This document shows positions 15,400 through 23,495 of a DNA stretch of 27,108 nt, piece after piece. The position numbers and the translations under genes were made by a program. The DNA is from AWTP1-13 sp039808585 (GTDB lineage: Bacteria; Pseudomonadota; Alphaproteobacteria; Rhizobiales; Hyphomicrobiaceae): assembly GCA_039808585.1 (NCBI GenBank), contig JBDHTJ010000057.1, forward strand, positions 1 through 27,108, in the 5' to 3' direction. Within the stretch, counting starts at the first letter, position 1. Every line of letters starts with the position of its first letter. The notes beneath the pieces were generated by a model. That model did no database searches and had not been told where the DNA came from. It worked only from the letters and a program-made list of their open reading frames with translations.

Positions 15400-16161
15400 C
15401 TACAGCTGCGCCCGCAGCGCCTCCGCGTCGAGCACCGTCAGCACGTTCCTGTCCATCTCGATGTGACCGGCCTTCTGGAACCGCGCCAGCGTCATCGTCA
15501 CCCATTGCCGCGTCGAGCCCACGATGCTGGCAAGCTGGTCGTGCGTGATGCGCCGGCTGACCACCATGCGCTGCCCGGGTTTGCGATCGACTTCGGCAAG
15601 GATGAGCAGCACGTGCGCCAACCGCTCGGTGACCGAGCGCGTGCCCAGCATCTGAACGAGCGCCGAGTAGCACCGCCCCTTCTCGACCAGCCCTTCGATG
15701 ATGCATTCCGCGAACGTCGGCATCGTCCGGACGAGATTGCGTATCGTCGAGCCCGGCAGATAGGAAAGGCGCGTCTTCTCCACTGCGACGCCCGACCAGA
15801 TATGCACACCGCCACCGAACACCTCCGGCCCGCCCACGAAGTGCCCCGGGGTCCAGTAGGCGAGCGTAATCTCCTTGCCGGAAGGCCCGGCGTAGAAGGT
15901 GCGCACCCGGCCGGCTTCGATGAGATGGATCCCGTTGTGCGGATCGCCCTGATGGAAGATCCGCTCGCCGGCTTCCACCTGCATGCTGCGGGAACACCGG
16001 CGAACCGTCCTCACCTCCTCGAGTGAAAGACGGTCGAGCAGGCTCACCCCGCGCTTGAGGTCGGTTATCATCTCGGTCAGGTAGAACGCCGAGGGCGCGT
16101 CCGCTGCCTCTGCCTGCAGGGCAGCGGCCTTGCGTGCGGTCTGGCCAATCACACCGTGCAT
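15400..16161 (-). CDS. Crp/Fnr-family transcriptional regulator
   Basis: A 253-residue regulator. Residues about 40-160 form the cyclic-nucleotide-type beta roll (AGERIFHQGDPHNGIHLIEAGRVRTFYAGPSGKEITLAYWTPGHFVGG), and 190-240 the Crp winged helix (ITHDQLASIVGSTRQWVTMT). It lacks the N-terminal cysteine set of FNR (only C56 is near), so it is not an iron-sulfur oxygen sensor. It also lacks the classical cAMP-binding Arg-Ser pair, so its effector is unknown. Its ATG is 7 nt after the stop of the transporter ATPase gene, with GAGG overlapping that stop, so it is the last gene of the transporter operon and probably controls it or the neighbouring flavoprotein operon. Confidence 0.88.
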   Translation of the reverse strand: MHGVIGQTARKAAALQAEAADAPSAFYLTEMITDLKRGVSLLDRLSLEEVRTVRRCSRSMQVEAGERIFHQGDPHNGIHLIEAGRVRTFYAGPSGKEITLAYWTPGHFVGGPEVFGGGVHIWSGVAVEKTRLSYLPGSTIRNLVRTMPTFAECIIEGLVEKGRCYSALVQMLGTRSVTERLAHVLLILAEVDRKPGQRMVVSRRITHDQLASIVGSTRQWVTMTLARFQKAGHIEMDRNVLTVLDAEALRAQL

Positions 16162-16168
16162 CGCAGCC

Positions 16169-17020
<852 letters not shown>

Positions 17021-17031
17021 GGCGCGCCTCC

Positions 17032-17934
17032 TCAAGGCTTCCAGGGCATCAGCAGGCCGCCGGCAAGGCGGATGAGCAGGCTGGAAACAAGCCCCAGCAC
17101 GCCGATGGTGATCATCCCGAGCGCGATGTCGGCGTATTGCACCAGCGAGTAGGCCTCCCAGGTGAAGTAGCCGATGCCGAACTGTCCGGAGATCATCTCG
17201 GCGGCGATCAGCGACACCCACGCCACGCCCATGCCCACCGCCAGCCCTGTGAAGATCGAAGGCAGGCAGGCGGGAAAGTAGACGTTGCGGAAGATGTGGC
17301 GCTCGCTGGCGCCAAGGCTCTGCGCCGCGCGCACGAGTACGGGGTCGACCGCACCCATGCCCGCGATCGTGTTCAGCAGGATGGGAAAGAACGAGCCGAG
17401 AAAGGTGATGAAGACAATGCTTTCCTCGTTCGATGGCCACAGCATGATCGACATCGGCACCCACGCGATGGCGGGAATCGGCCTGATCACCTCGACGATC
17501 GGCGAAACGAATTCGCGGATCACGCGATAACGCCCCATCACCAGCCCCAGCGGTATGGCGAGCAGCGACGCGATCAGGAAGCCGATCCCGATGCGCCGGC
17601 AGCTGATGCGCGCATGCTCGAAGAACATGGACGACTGGAAGGCCGCTCGTGCCTTCTCCATCACCTGCGTGGGCGAAGGCACGTTGATGAAGTGCACGTG
17701 GAAACTGATACGGTTTTCAGTCAGCACATGCCAAAGCGCCACGAAGACGACGAGCGAGACGAGGCCGAACACCGCGGCCCGGATCGCAGGCAGCTTGCGC
17801 TTCAGCCAAGGTTTGCGCCGGGGCTCGGCCGCGGCGAGTGCGGCCGCCGCTCCCATGCTCGGTTCTGGAGTGTCGGCCGCAGGCACCAGGGACGGCGCCT
17901 CGCGGTCGACCTGACGTTCTGCGACACTGCTCAT
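17032..17934 (-). CDS. NitT/TauT-family ABC transporter permease
   Basis: A 300-residue inner membrane permease of the SsuC/TauC/NrtB type. An unusually long, charged and Ala-rich cytoplasmic N-terminus of about 50 residues precedes roughly six transmembrane helices. The EAA loop that docks the ATPase is AAQSLGASERHIFRNVYFPA, followed by LPSIFTGLAVG. The helix with VIRPIPAIAWVPMSIMLWP is also typical of sulfonate permeases. It starts 5 nt after the stop of the binding protein gene, so the three transporter genes are one unit. Confidence 0.93.
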   Translation of the reverse strand: MSSVAERQVDREAPSLVPAADTPEPSMGAAAALAAAEPRRKPWLKRKLPAIRAAVFGLVSLVVFVALWHVLTENRISFHVHFINVPSPTQVMEKARAAFQSSMFFEHARISCRRIGIGFLIASLLAIPLGLVMGRYRVIREFVSPIVEVIRPIPAIAWVPMSIMLWPSNEESIVFITFLGSFFPILLNTIAGMGAVDPVLVRAAQSLGASERHIFRNVYFPACLPSIFTGLAVGMGVAWVSLIAAEMISGQFGIGYFTWEAYSLVQYADIALGMITIGVLGLVSSLLIRLAGGLLMPWKP

Positions 17935-17939
17935 GGGCG

Positions 17940-19361
17940 TTAAGACCCCGATGCCACGTGCTGCGTTGCTGCAGCGAGATCGCCCACCTTTCCTTGGGTC
18001 TTGGCGGCGAAGGCCTCGGCTTCCTTCTTCAGCATGAACGGCGTCACCTGCAGCCCGGCAGCATCCTTCGACAGCACGAAGTAGGCCTGGTCACCGAAAA
18101 GCTGGATCGCCCGCACGCTGTCGAACACGTACACCTTGGCGACCTTCTTGCCGGCCTTCGTGGCAGCGTTCAGCGCACCCAGCGTGCATGCAGTGCTCGC
18201 GTGCGGTGTCACACCCTCCCCCTCGATCCAGAGCTGGCCGGCCTTGCGCGGCTCCGTGATGGGCTTGCCGCAGAACGCGTCGGTGCCCGAGATCTCGTAG
18301 TTCTCCAGGCTCTTGACGGCCTTCTCGTAATCGAGGCCGAGCTCGGCGTACGCCTTGCGGATGTAGCTGTCGTTCACCCACGCCTTGACGTCGAACTCCT
18401 TCATGCGGCCGAGGTTCTGCAGCACCTTCGCGTCCTCGGCGGCATCAGCCACGAGTTGCGGCTTGATGGTTGCGTCCATGGTCATGATGCCGGAGGGGCC
18501 GAGGAAGATGTAGACCACCGTCTTGTCGATGCCGGTCCACTCCGCGATCTTCTCGGAGGCGAGCTTGGGATCCTTCTTGATCCAGTTGGTGGCCTCGATC
18601 GTGGCCTTCAGGTATCCGACGACGACTTCCGGATACTTCTCGGCGAAATCGGTGCGTACCACCACGCCATGCCACGTCGGCGCGTTCGTCTCCACGCCAT
18701 CGAAGATCTTGCGTGCGAATCCTCGGTGCGGCAGCAACTCGGCAAACGGCACGAAGTTGGCGTGGCCGTCGATCTTCTGTTCCTGCAGGTTCGTCGATCC
18801 GACCTCGGGCGTCTGGCTCACGAGCTTGATGACCTCGGGCCCCCACTTGCGGTCCTGAAAGGCCTTGAGCAGCATCCCGTGCGCCGCCGATCCGAACGGC
18901 ACGCTGACGACCTTGCCCTTGAGGTCGTCGATGGAGAAGTAGGCCGAGTCCTTGTGCACCATCAGCCCGTTGCCGGACCCGAGGATGTTGTAGGCCGAAA
19001 CCGCGATCAGTTGGCTCTTGCTCTCGGGGTTGGACTGGAACGTGAAGCCGTTCACCACCAGCGGATAGTCGCCCATCGCACCGAAGTGCAGCTTGTTGGC
19101 CATCATGCCGTTGGTGACGGGCGGGCCGGAGGTGAAGTTCTGCCAATCGAATTTGTACTCGGCCTTCTCGTACTTGCCGGTCTTGGGCAGGTGCTTGTCG
19201 AGAAGCTTGAGTTCCCGGATCACGGCGCCCACGTTGACCGTGTTCGTGGTGGTATCCTGGGTGCCGATACCGATGTTGATCGTCTGGGCGTGGCCTGGCG
19301 CGATCGCTAACAGGGCTGTCACCAAAGCAACCGGAAGGATACGAGTGAAGGCAATTCGCAT
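17940..19361 (-). CDS. NitT/TauT-type substrate-binding protein with NosL-like C-terminal domain
   Basis: A 473-residue exported protein. A Sec signal covers residues 1-26 (cleaved after GHAQ or nearby). Residues 27-345 form the SsuA/NMT1-type binding fold (INIGIGTQD, FDWQNFTSGPPVTNGMMANK, DDLKGKVVSVPFGSAAHGML). Residues about 358-468 are extra and resemble NosL: FCGKPI (C364), then VAKVYVFDSVRAIQLFGDQA, YFVLSKDAAG and PFMLKKEAEAFAAKTQGKV. In NosL this fold binds Cu(I) for nitrous oxide reductase assembly. Here only single cysteines (C364, C392) are present, so metal binding is uncertain. Family members are usually 310-340 residues, so the fusion is real extra length. The start ATG at 19361 has GGAG 7 nt upstream. 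Ligand unknown; sulfonate- or nitrate-like is plausible. Confidence 0.82.
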   Translation of the reverse strand: MRIAFTRILPVALVTALLAIAPGHAQTINIGIGTQDTTTNTVNVGAVIRELKLLDKHLPKTGKYEKAEYKFDWQNFTSGPPVTNGMMANKLHFGAMGDYPLVVNGFTFQSNPESKSQLIAVSAYNILGSGNGLMVHKDSAYFSIDDLKGKVVSVPFGSAAHGMLLKAFQDRKWGPEVIKLVSQTPEVGSTNLQEQKIDGHANFVPFAELLPHRGFARKIFDGVETNAPTWHGVVVRTDFAEKYPEVVVGYLKATIEATNWIKKDPKLASEKIAEWTGIDKTVVYIFLGPSGIMTMDATIKPQLVADAAEDAKVLQNLGRMKEFDVKAWVNDSYIRKAYAELGLDYEKAVKSLENYEISGTDAFCGKPITEPRKAGQLWIEGEGVTPHASTACTLGALNAATKAGKKVAKVYVFDSVRAIQLFGDQAYFVLSKDAAGLQVTPFMLKKEAEAFAAKTQGKVGDLAAATQHVASGS

Positions 19362-19409
19362 GGTCGGCTCCAGAACTTGCATTGCGTTCCCAGACCATGT
19401 CGCAACTGC

Positions 19410-19432
19410 CGTGCCACGGGCGTCCCGGCACG
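19410..19432 (-). promoter_or_regulatory. Leader hairpin before the binding protein gene
   Basis: On the minus strand CGTGCC and GGG pair with CCC and GGCACG (GT bulge), closing a three-base loop ACG. It lies about 50 nt ahead of the binding protein start codon and has no U-run. It could stabilise the leader or slow translation; nothing marks it as a known riboswitch. Confidence 0.3.
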
Positions 19433-19571
19433 AGAAGCTGTCGGCGAGGGCGTTGAATTTCGGGCCGAAGGCCGGGCTGCTTCTCGATGCGGCCGGTCAG
19501 GCTGTCGCACCTTGTGCAGGTTCCCAAGGCACTTGGCTCAAGAATGTGCAGGCCGACCTGCATCATGTCCC

Positions 19572-19606
19572 GGCAACTTGTATTAGAGCATCCAAGGCAA
19601 GTTGCC
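19572..19606. promoter_or_regulatory. Candidate operator: 9-bp inverted repeat around a -10-like element
   Basis: GGCAACTTG (19572-19580) and CAAGTTGCC (19598-19606) are perfect complements separated by 17 bp. Read on the minus strand, the spacer contains TAATAC next to CAAG, a reasonable -10 box for the transporter operon. The left arm contains CTTGTAT, the same as the half-site CTTGTAT of HutC-type GntR operators. The GntR gene ends about 130 bp away, so it is a natural binder. It might instead be a plain hairpin. Confidence 0.45.
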
Positions 19607-19714
19607 CCGTCCGCTAGCGCGGGATTGGCGAGTTGATCCGATCGTGAACTTGGAAAGCGCGAGGCAGCCGGCTTGGCGTCGCGGGTGCCAGCCGCCAGGG
19701 TTCCGGCTCACAGG

Positions 19715-19724
19715 ATGTATACGT
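19715..19724. promoter_or_regulatory. TGTATAC-type palindrome, possible GntR/HutC site
   Basis: ATGTATACGT is symmetrical at 8 of 10 positions around a perfect GTATAC core, and AT-rich for this genome. It resembles HutC/GntR half-site sequences and lies just after the GntR stop codon, upstream of the transporter operon. Confidence 0.3.
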
Positions 19725-19736
19725 TTGTTCTGCGCT

Positions 19737-20477
19737 TCAGTTGCGCGGCACGCGGACCTTGAACTTCATGGCGTCGAAGCGCGCATAGAGCCGCTCGTAG
19801 TCGATCGCGCGGCCGTTGTTGTCTATGGTCAGCCTCTGGATGCGCAGCACGTTCTCCTTGGGCTGCGCGCCGAGGAACCGCGCGTGCCGCGGATCGATCT
19901 CGACCACATCGATGGTGAGATCCGCATAGCCAAGCTCCACCTCGAGCTTGCGTTCGAGCAGCAGAAACACGTCGTCCCGCTGCAGGTCCAGAAGCACCAG
20001 CTTTCGCCCGATGTCGGTTGGAAAAAAGCTGATGTCGAGCGACAGGATCGTTTCGCCTGCGATCCGCTGCCGAACGATGCGCGTCACAGGCGTGCGCGGT
20101 TCCAGTCGCAGCGCGTCGGAAACCTCGCGCGTAGCCGGAACCTCCATGAGCTCGACCACATTCGACCGCGTCGCCAGTGCTAGGGGCGCCATCATCTCGC
20201 CGAAGCTCTGCAACCGCTCCAGGCGTGCCACCGCTTGCGGCCGGGCGACGAAATAGCCCTTGCCGTGGCGGCTTTCGATCTGTCCGCTCTTCCTGAGCTG
20301 ATCGAGGGCCTGGCGCGCCGTGACGCGGCTCACCGAGAACCGCTTCATGATGTCGTGCTCGCTCGGCAGCGGTTGCCCCGCGCTGAAGTCACCGGCAGCA
20401 ATGCGCTGGATGAGCCAGTCTCGCACCTGTACGTATTTCGGAGGGCGGCGCGTGGTCTTCGGCGGGGCGGCAATCAT
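19737..20477 (-). CDS. GntR-family (HutC/UTRA) transcriptional regulator
   Basis: A regulator of 246 residues from the chosen start. The N-terminal winged helix is clear (YVQVRDWLIQRIAAGDFSAG, LPSEHDIMKRFSVSRVTARQ, ALDQLRKSGQIESRHGKGYF). The C-terminal part is a UTRA ligand-binding domain (PVTRIVRQRIAGETILSLDI, and YADLTIDVVEIDPRHARFLG). UTRA regulators sense small molecules related to the pathway they control, so the ligand should be the transported compound or a product. GAGGAGG lies 8 nt before the ATG at 20477. An upstream ATG (20498), 5 nt after the HEAT gene stop, has its purine-rich tract touching the start and is less likely. It is the last gene of the flavoprotein operon and lies directly upstream of the transporter promoter region. 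Confidence 0.88.
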   Translation of the reverse strand: MIAAPPKTTRRPPKYVQVRDWLIQRIAAGDFSAGQPLPSEHDIMKRFSVSRVTARQALDQLRKSGQIESRHGKGYFVARPQAVARLERLQSFGEMMAPLALATRSNVVELMEVPATREVSDALRLEPRTPVTRIVRQRIAGETILSLDISFFPTDIGRKLVLLDLQRDDVFLLLERKLEVELGYADLTIDVVEIDPRHARFLGAQPKENVLRIQRLTIDNNGRAIDYERLYARFDAMKFKVRVPRN

Positions 20478-20503
20478 ATCGACCACCTCCTCGCCCATCC
20501 TCG

Positions 20504-21493
20504 TTAGCCGTGGGCCGCTGCGCGCGTGGAGATCTGTTGCAGGGCCCAGCGCACGTTCTTTCTCACGTCCGGGTCCGGATCATCCCCAGCAGCCTCCAGG
20601 AAGGGCACCCCTGCGGGATCGGCAATCTCGCCCAGCGCCGCAGCCGCTTCCTTGCGCAAGTTCGCCTGGGCATGCCGAAGCGAAGCGGCAATCACGGGAA
20701 CCGCCGGCACGTGCTTGAGCTTGCCGAGGCTGCGCACGGCCTTGAGCCGCACCTGCCAGAACGCATCATCGAGCGCGGCCATCAGTTCTGCCGCAGCCGC
20801 GGTGCCATGCCCCGTGCCCAGCGTCTCGGCGGCGATTTCGCGCACCATCCAGTCGGCATCGGCCAAGGCCTTCGTAATGGTCTCGCTGGCCGTGTTCGTA
20901 TGCGAGAACGTCAGCGCACTAACGGCTGCCCGGCGCACCAAGGCGTCGCCATCGGAGGCAGCACTCTTCAACGCCGGAACGGCCTCTTCCATCTTCAGGA
21001 AGCCGACCACGCCCACGGCTTGCACGCGAACCAGCGGATCGACGTCTTTCAGCGCCGCCAGTGCCGGCTTCAGCGCGTCCCGGCGACGAAGCTCCTTGAG
21101 GGCACGCAGGGCCGACATGCGCACGAAGGCATCCTTGTTTTCCACCAGTGGAAGCAGCGGGTCGGCCGAAGCCGGGTCCTTCAGTTCGGCTGCACTGTCG
21201 GCTGCTGCCGTCGCAACGCTCTTGTCGCTATCCTGCAGGGCGCGAGCCAGAACGGCCGCAGCCTCCGGGCCATCGTAGGATTCCAGCGCCCGCGCCACTT
21301 GCAGGCGCACACCGACATCCGTGTCGGCGAGGGCGCGGGCTAGAAGCGGGATGGCGGAGGGATCGCCAAGATCGGCAAGCTCCATCACGGCCACGCGGCG
21401 CTCGCCGGGGTCGGCGGAGGCCAGCTGTTCCTCCAGGTCGGCGAGATCGCTGTAGCTCTCGAAGGGATCGGACAAGGGGCGCCCCGCGGTCAC
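20504..21493 (-). CDS. HEAT-repeat (PBS-lyase type) scaffold protein
   Basis: A 329-residue soluble protein consisting almost wholly of about ten HEAT/PBS-lyase repeats of roughly 31 residues. Each follows a pattern like D-x-x-VR-x-xA-x-xALG-x-x-x-x-x-x-x-x-L, as in DTDVGVRLQVARALESYDGP and DAFWQVRLKAVRSLGKLKHV. No catalytic motif or signal peptide is present. Such solenoids bind partner proteins or, in PBS lyases, handle bilins. Here it overlaps the ferredoxin gene by 4 nt (GTGA), so it is translated together with it and probably serves the flavoprotein-ferredoxin complex, as a scaffold or maturation factor. The start is the GTG at 21493-21491. Its precise role is unknown. Confidence 0.85.
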   Translation of the reverse strand: MTAGRPLSDPFESYSDLADLEEQLASADPGERRVAVMELADLGDPSAIPLLARALADTDVGVRLQVARALESYDGPEAAAVLARALQDSDKSVATAAADSAAELKDPASADPLLPLVENKDAFVRMSALRALKELRRRDALKPALAALKDVDPLVRVQAVGVVGFLKMEEAVPALKSAASDGDALVRRAAVSALTFSHTNTASETITKALADADWMVREIAAETLGTGHGTAAAAELMAALDDAFWQVRLKAVRSLGKLKHVPAVPVIAASLRHAQANLRKEAAAALGEIADPAGVPFLEAAGDDPDPDVRKNVRWALQQISTRAAAHG

Positions 21494-21723
21494 TTGAGGA
21501 GGTAGGGGATGTTAACCTTGACGGCGCCCGTGGGGCAATCCGCCTCGCAGGGCATGCAGTACCAGCACTCGTCGTAGGCCATGTAGGCCTTGCCCGTCGT
21601 GTCCGAAATGCGCAGCACGTCGAGCGGGCATACGTCGACACAGACCGTGCAGCCTTTCTCGGCGATGCACTTGTCGTCGTCCACGACGACGGGAACGGTG
21701 GTGAATGTCGGGGCAAGCGGCAT
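21490..21723 (-). CDS. AprB-like 2x[4Fe-4S] ferredoxin
   Basis: A 77-residue ferredoxin with two cysteine sets for [4Fe-4S] clusters: C19, C25, C28, C32 followed by Pro, and C53, C56, C59, C63 followed by Pro. The second, in DECWYCMPCEADCPTGAV, is very like the CWECYSC...CPQGAI stretch of AprB, the beta subunit of APS reductase, but the protein is about half the length of AprB and lacks its C-terminal tail. It likely passes electrons to or from the FAD of the flavoprotein encoded just upstream (29 bp apart). GAGG precedes the ATG at 21723. Its small size and context make a dedicated redox partner more likely than a general ferredoxin. Confidence 0.9.
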   Translation of the reverse strand: MPLAPTFTTVPVVVDDDKCIAEKGCTVCVDVCPLDVLRISDTTGKAYMAYDECWYCMPCEADCPTGAVKVNIPYLLK

Positions 21724-21752
21724 GGAATTACCTCGGGTCTTGCAACTCTCGC

Positions 21753-23495
21753 TCAGGCGGACGCGCGGATGCGCTGCTTGTCGTAAAGGCCGCGCTCTTC
21801 CTCGGCGATGGGCACGACGTAAGGATCGACGGCGCGTTTCTCACATGCCATCCGCCCGTTCTTCTTCGACAGCAGCGTGTGGCAGAACCAGTCGGCGTCG
21901 TTCTTCTCGGGGTAGTCCGAGCGCAGGTGATAAAGCCCCCAGCGGCTCTCGGTGCGATAGAGCGAGGCGAACGCCGCCATGTCGGCGCAATCCAGGATGG
22001 AATGCGCCTCCAGCGCCCGCATCAGCTCGTGTGAGTTGCGCACCATCATGCGCGTCTCGAGATCCTCGCGCACTTCGGCAAGCCGGGTCTGTGCCAGTTC
22101 GTACTTGCGCGTCACCTTCGGCGGCTGCAGGTAGTCGTTGACGAGGCGGCGCGTCTTGTACTCGATCTGGTTCGGCGGAATGCCGTCTTCCCGCGTCGTC
22201 GGCGCCAACACTCGTTGCTTTTCCAAAGCCACGGCGCCCGCGTCATAGGCGGCGAAATCCACTTCGCTTGCATAGCTCATGGCATCTTCACCGGCGATGG
22301 CACCGTTGGTGAAGGCGCCAAGCATGTAGTTGTGCGGCACGCTTGCCATGTCGCCGGCGGCATAGAGACCTGGAATGGTGGTGCGCGCGAAATCGTCGAC
22401 GAAGACGCCCGAGGCGCTGTGGCCCGAGCAGAAGCCGATTTCGGAGATGTGCATCTCCACCATTTCCTTGCGGTAGTCCGTGCCGCGTCCTTCGTGGAAC
22501 AGCCCCCGCGTCGGCCTCTCGACCTTGTGCAGGATCGTCTCGATCTCCTTGATCGTATCCTCGTGCAGGTGGTTGAGCTTGAGGAACACCGGTCCCTTGC
22601 CCGATTGCAGCTCGTTGAAGAACTCGAGCATCATCTGGCCCGACCAGTAGTCGCACTCGATGAAGCGCGCGCCTTCGTTGTTGGCCGTGTAGGCACCAAA
22701 GGGCCCCGCCACATACGCGCAGGCCGGTCCGTTGTAGTCCTTGATGAGCGGGTTGATCTGGAAGCACTCCAGGTTCGCAAGTGCCGCCCCCGCGTGATAG
22801 GCCATGGCATATCCGTCGCCGGCATTGGCGGCATTTTCGTAGGTGCCGTACATGTAGCCGGAGGTCGGCAGACCGAGCCTGCCCGCCGCGCCCATGCACA
22901 GGATCACGGCCTTCGCCTTGACGACGAGGAACTCCGACGTGCGCGTGTTCACGGCGATGGCACCCGCCACGCGGCCATCCGATCCTGTCAGCAGCCGCGT
23001 TGCCATGTAGCGGTTGGAGATCAGCAAGCGGGCGCGCCGCAGCTGCCGGTAAAGCGCCTTCTTCACGGTTTCACCGTTCGGCATCGGCAGCACGTAGGTG
23101 CCGATGTGATGCACCTTCTTGACCGCGAAGTCGCCGTTCTCGTTCTTGAGGAAGCGAATGCCGTAGCTGTCGAGCTCCTCGATGATCTTGTAGCAGCTCT
23201 GGGCGTACTTCAGCACCGCCTTCTGGTTGACGATACCGTCGTTGGCGATGGTGATCTCCTTGGTGTACTGCTCCGGCGTCGCGTAGCCGGGGATCACCGC
23301 GTTGTTCAGGCCGTCCATGCCCATCGAGATGGCGCCGGACCGCTTCACGTTGGCCTTCTCGAGCAGGATCACCGTGGCTTTCGGATTCTTCTGCTTGGCC
23401 TTCAAGGCGGCCATTGGTCCCGCCGTGCCGCCACCGATGACGAGCACATCACAGGAGACTTCGGAGATTCCGTCGACGATTGCATCGAGCGTCAT
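21753..23495 (-). CDS. AprA-like FAD-dependent reductase (fumarate reductase/SDH flavoprotein family)
   Basis: A 580-residue soluble flavoprotein. The N-terminal dinucleotide fold is DVLVIGGGTAGPMAALKA (GxGxxG at 21-26), followed by LLEKANVKRSGAISMGMDGLN, which closely follows AprA (KxxxxRSGAxxQGLxxIN). Further family landmarks are the segment LECFQINPLIKDYNGPACAY, GKGPVFLKL, and near the C-terminal third the FAD-binding PGLYAAGDMASVPHNYMLGA. The Arg that binds APS in AprA, in the stretch before KDGYGP, seems to be a hydrophobic residue here, so this is probably not an APS reductase. Its start overlaps the DUF971 gene stop by 4 nt (ATGA). With the ferredoxin it forms a two-subunit redox enzyme. 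Substrate unknown. Named fumarate reductase by default in many genomes, but that function is unlikely. Confidence 0.85.
   Translation of the reverse strand: MTLDAIVDGISEVSCDVLVIGGGTAGPMAALKAKQKNPKATVILLEKANVKRSGAISMGMDGLNNAVIPGYATPEQYTKEITIANDGIVNQKAVLKYAQSCYKIIEELDSYGIRFLKNENGDFAVKKVHHIGTYVLPMPNGETVKKALYRQLRRARLLISNRYMATRLLTGSDGRVAGAIAVNTRTSEFLVVKAKAVILCMGAAGRLGLPTSGYMYGTYENAANAGDGYAMAYHAGAALANLECFQINPLIKDYNGPACAYVAGPFGAYTANNEGARFIECDYWSGQMMLEFFNELQSGKGPVFLKLNHLHEDTIKEIETILHKVERPTRGLFHEGRGTDYRKEMVEMHISEIGFCSGHSASGVFVDDFARTTIPGLYAAGDMASVPHNYMLGAFTNGAIAGEDAMSYASEVDFAAYDAGAVALEKQRVLAPTTREDGIPPNQIEYKTRRLVNDYLQPPKVTRKYELAQTRLAEVREDLETRMMVRNSHELMRALEAHSILDCADMAAFASLYRTESRWGLYHLRSDYPEKNDADWFCHTLLSKKNGRMACEKRAVDPYVVPIAEEERGLYDKQRIRASA

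Larger units (their letters stand above)
19362..19736. promoter_or_regulatory. Regulatory gap between the GntR-ended operon and the transporter operon
   Basis: 375 bp with no credible gene. It holds the inverted repeat 19572-19606, the palindrome at 19715-19724 and a leader hairpin at 19410-19432. The 5-mer ACTTG or its complement occurs about five times, more than the fewer than one expected by chance. This is the likely promoter of the binding protein/permease/ATPase/Crp operon. Confidence 0.5.

Noticed and set aside
17021..17464. In-frame extension of the transporter ATPase to a total of 431 residues
   Set aside because: It would overlap almost half of the permease gene; the ATG at 17020 has a good ribosome site and gives the normal protein length.
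17838..19310. A 490-codon open frame on the plus strand
   Set aside because: Antisense to the permease and binding protein genes; its translation is rich in His/Leu/Arg/Val without motifs.
19632..19645. FNR/FixK-like box starting TTGAT near the transporter promoter
   Set aside because: Only one half-site matches; the second half lacks the ATCAA symmetry, and the local Crp/Fnr protein is not FNR-like.
21753..23495. Calling the flavoprotein a fumarate reductase or succinate dehydrogenase subunit, or a true APS reductase
   Set aside because: No membrane anchor or FrdB-type iron-sulfur subunit is present, and no ATP sulfurylase gene is nearby. The sequence is nearer to AprA, but the expected APS-binding Arg appears absent.
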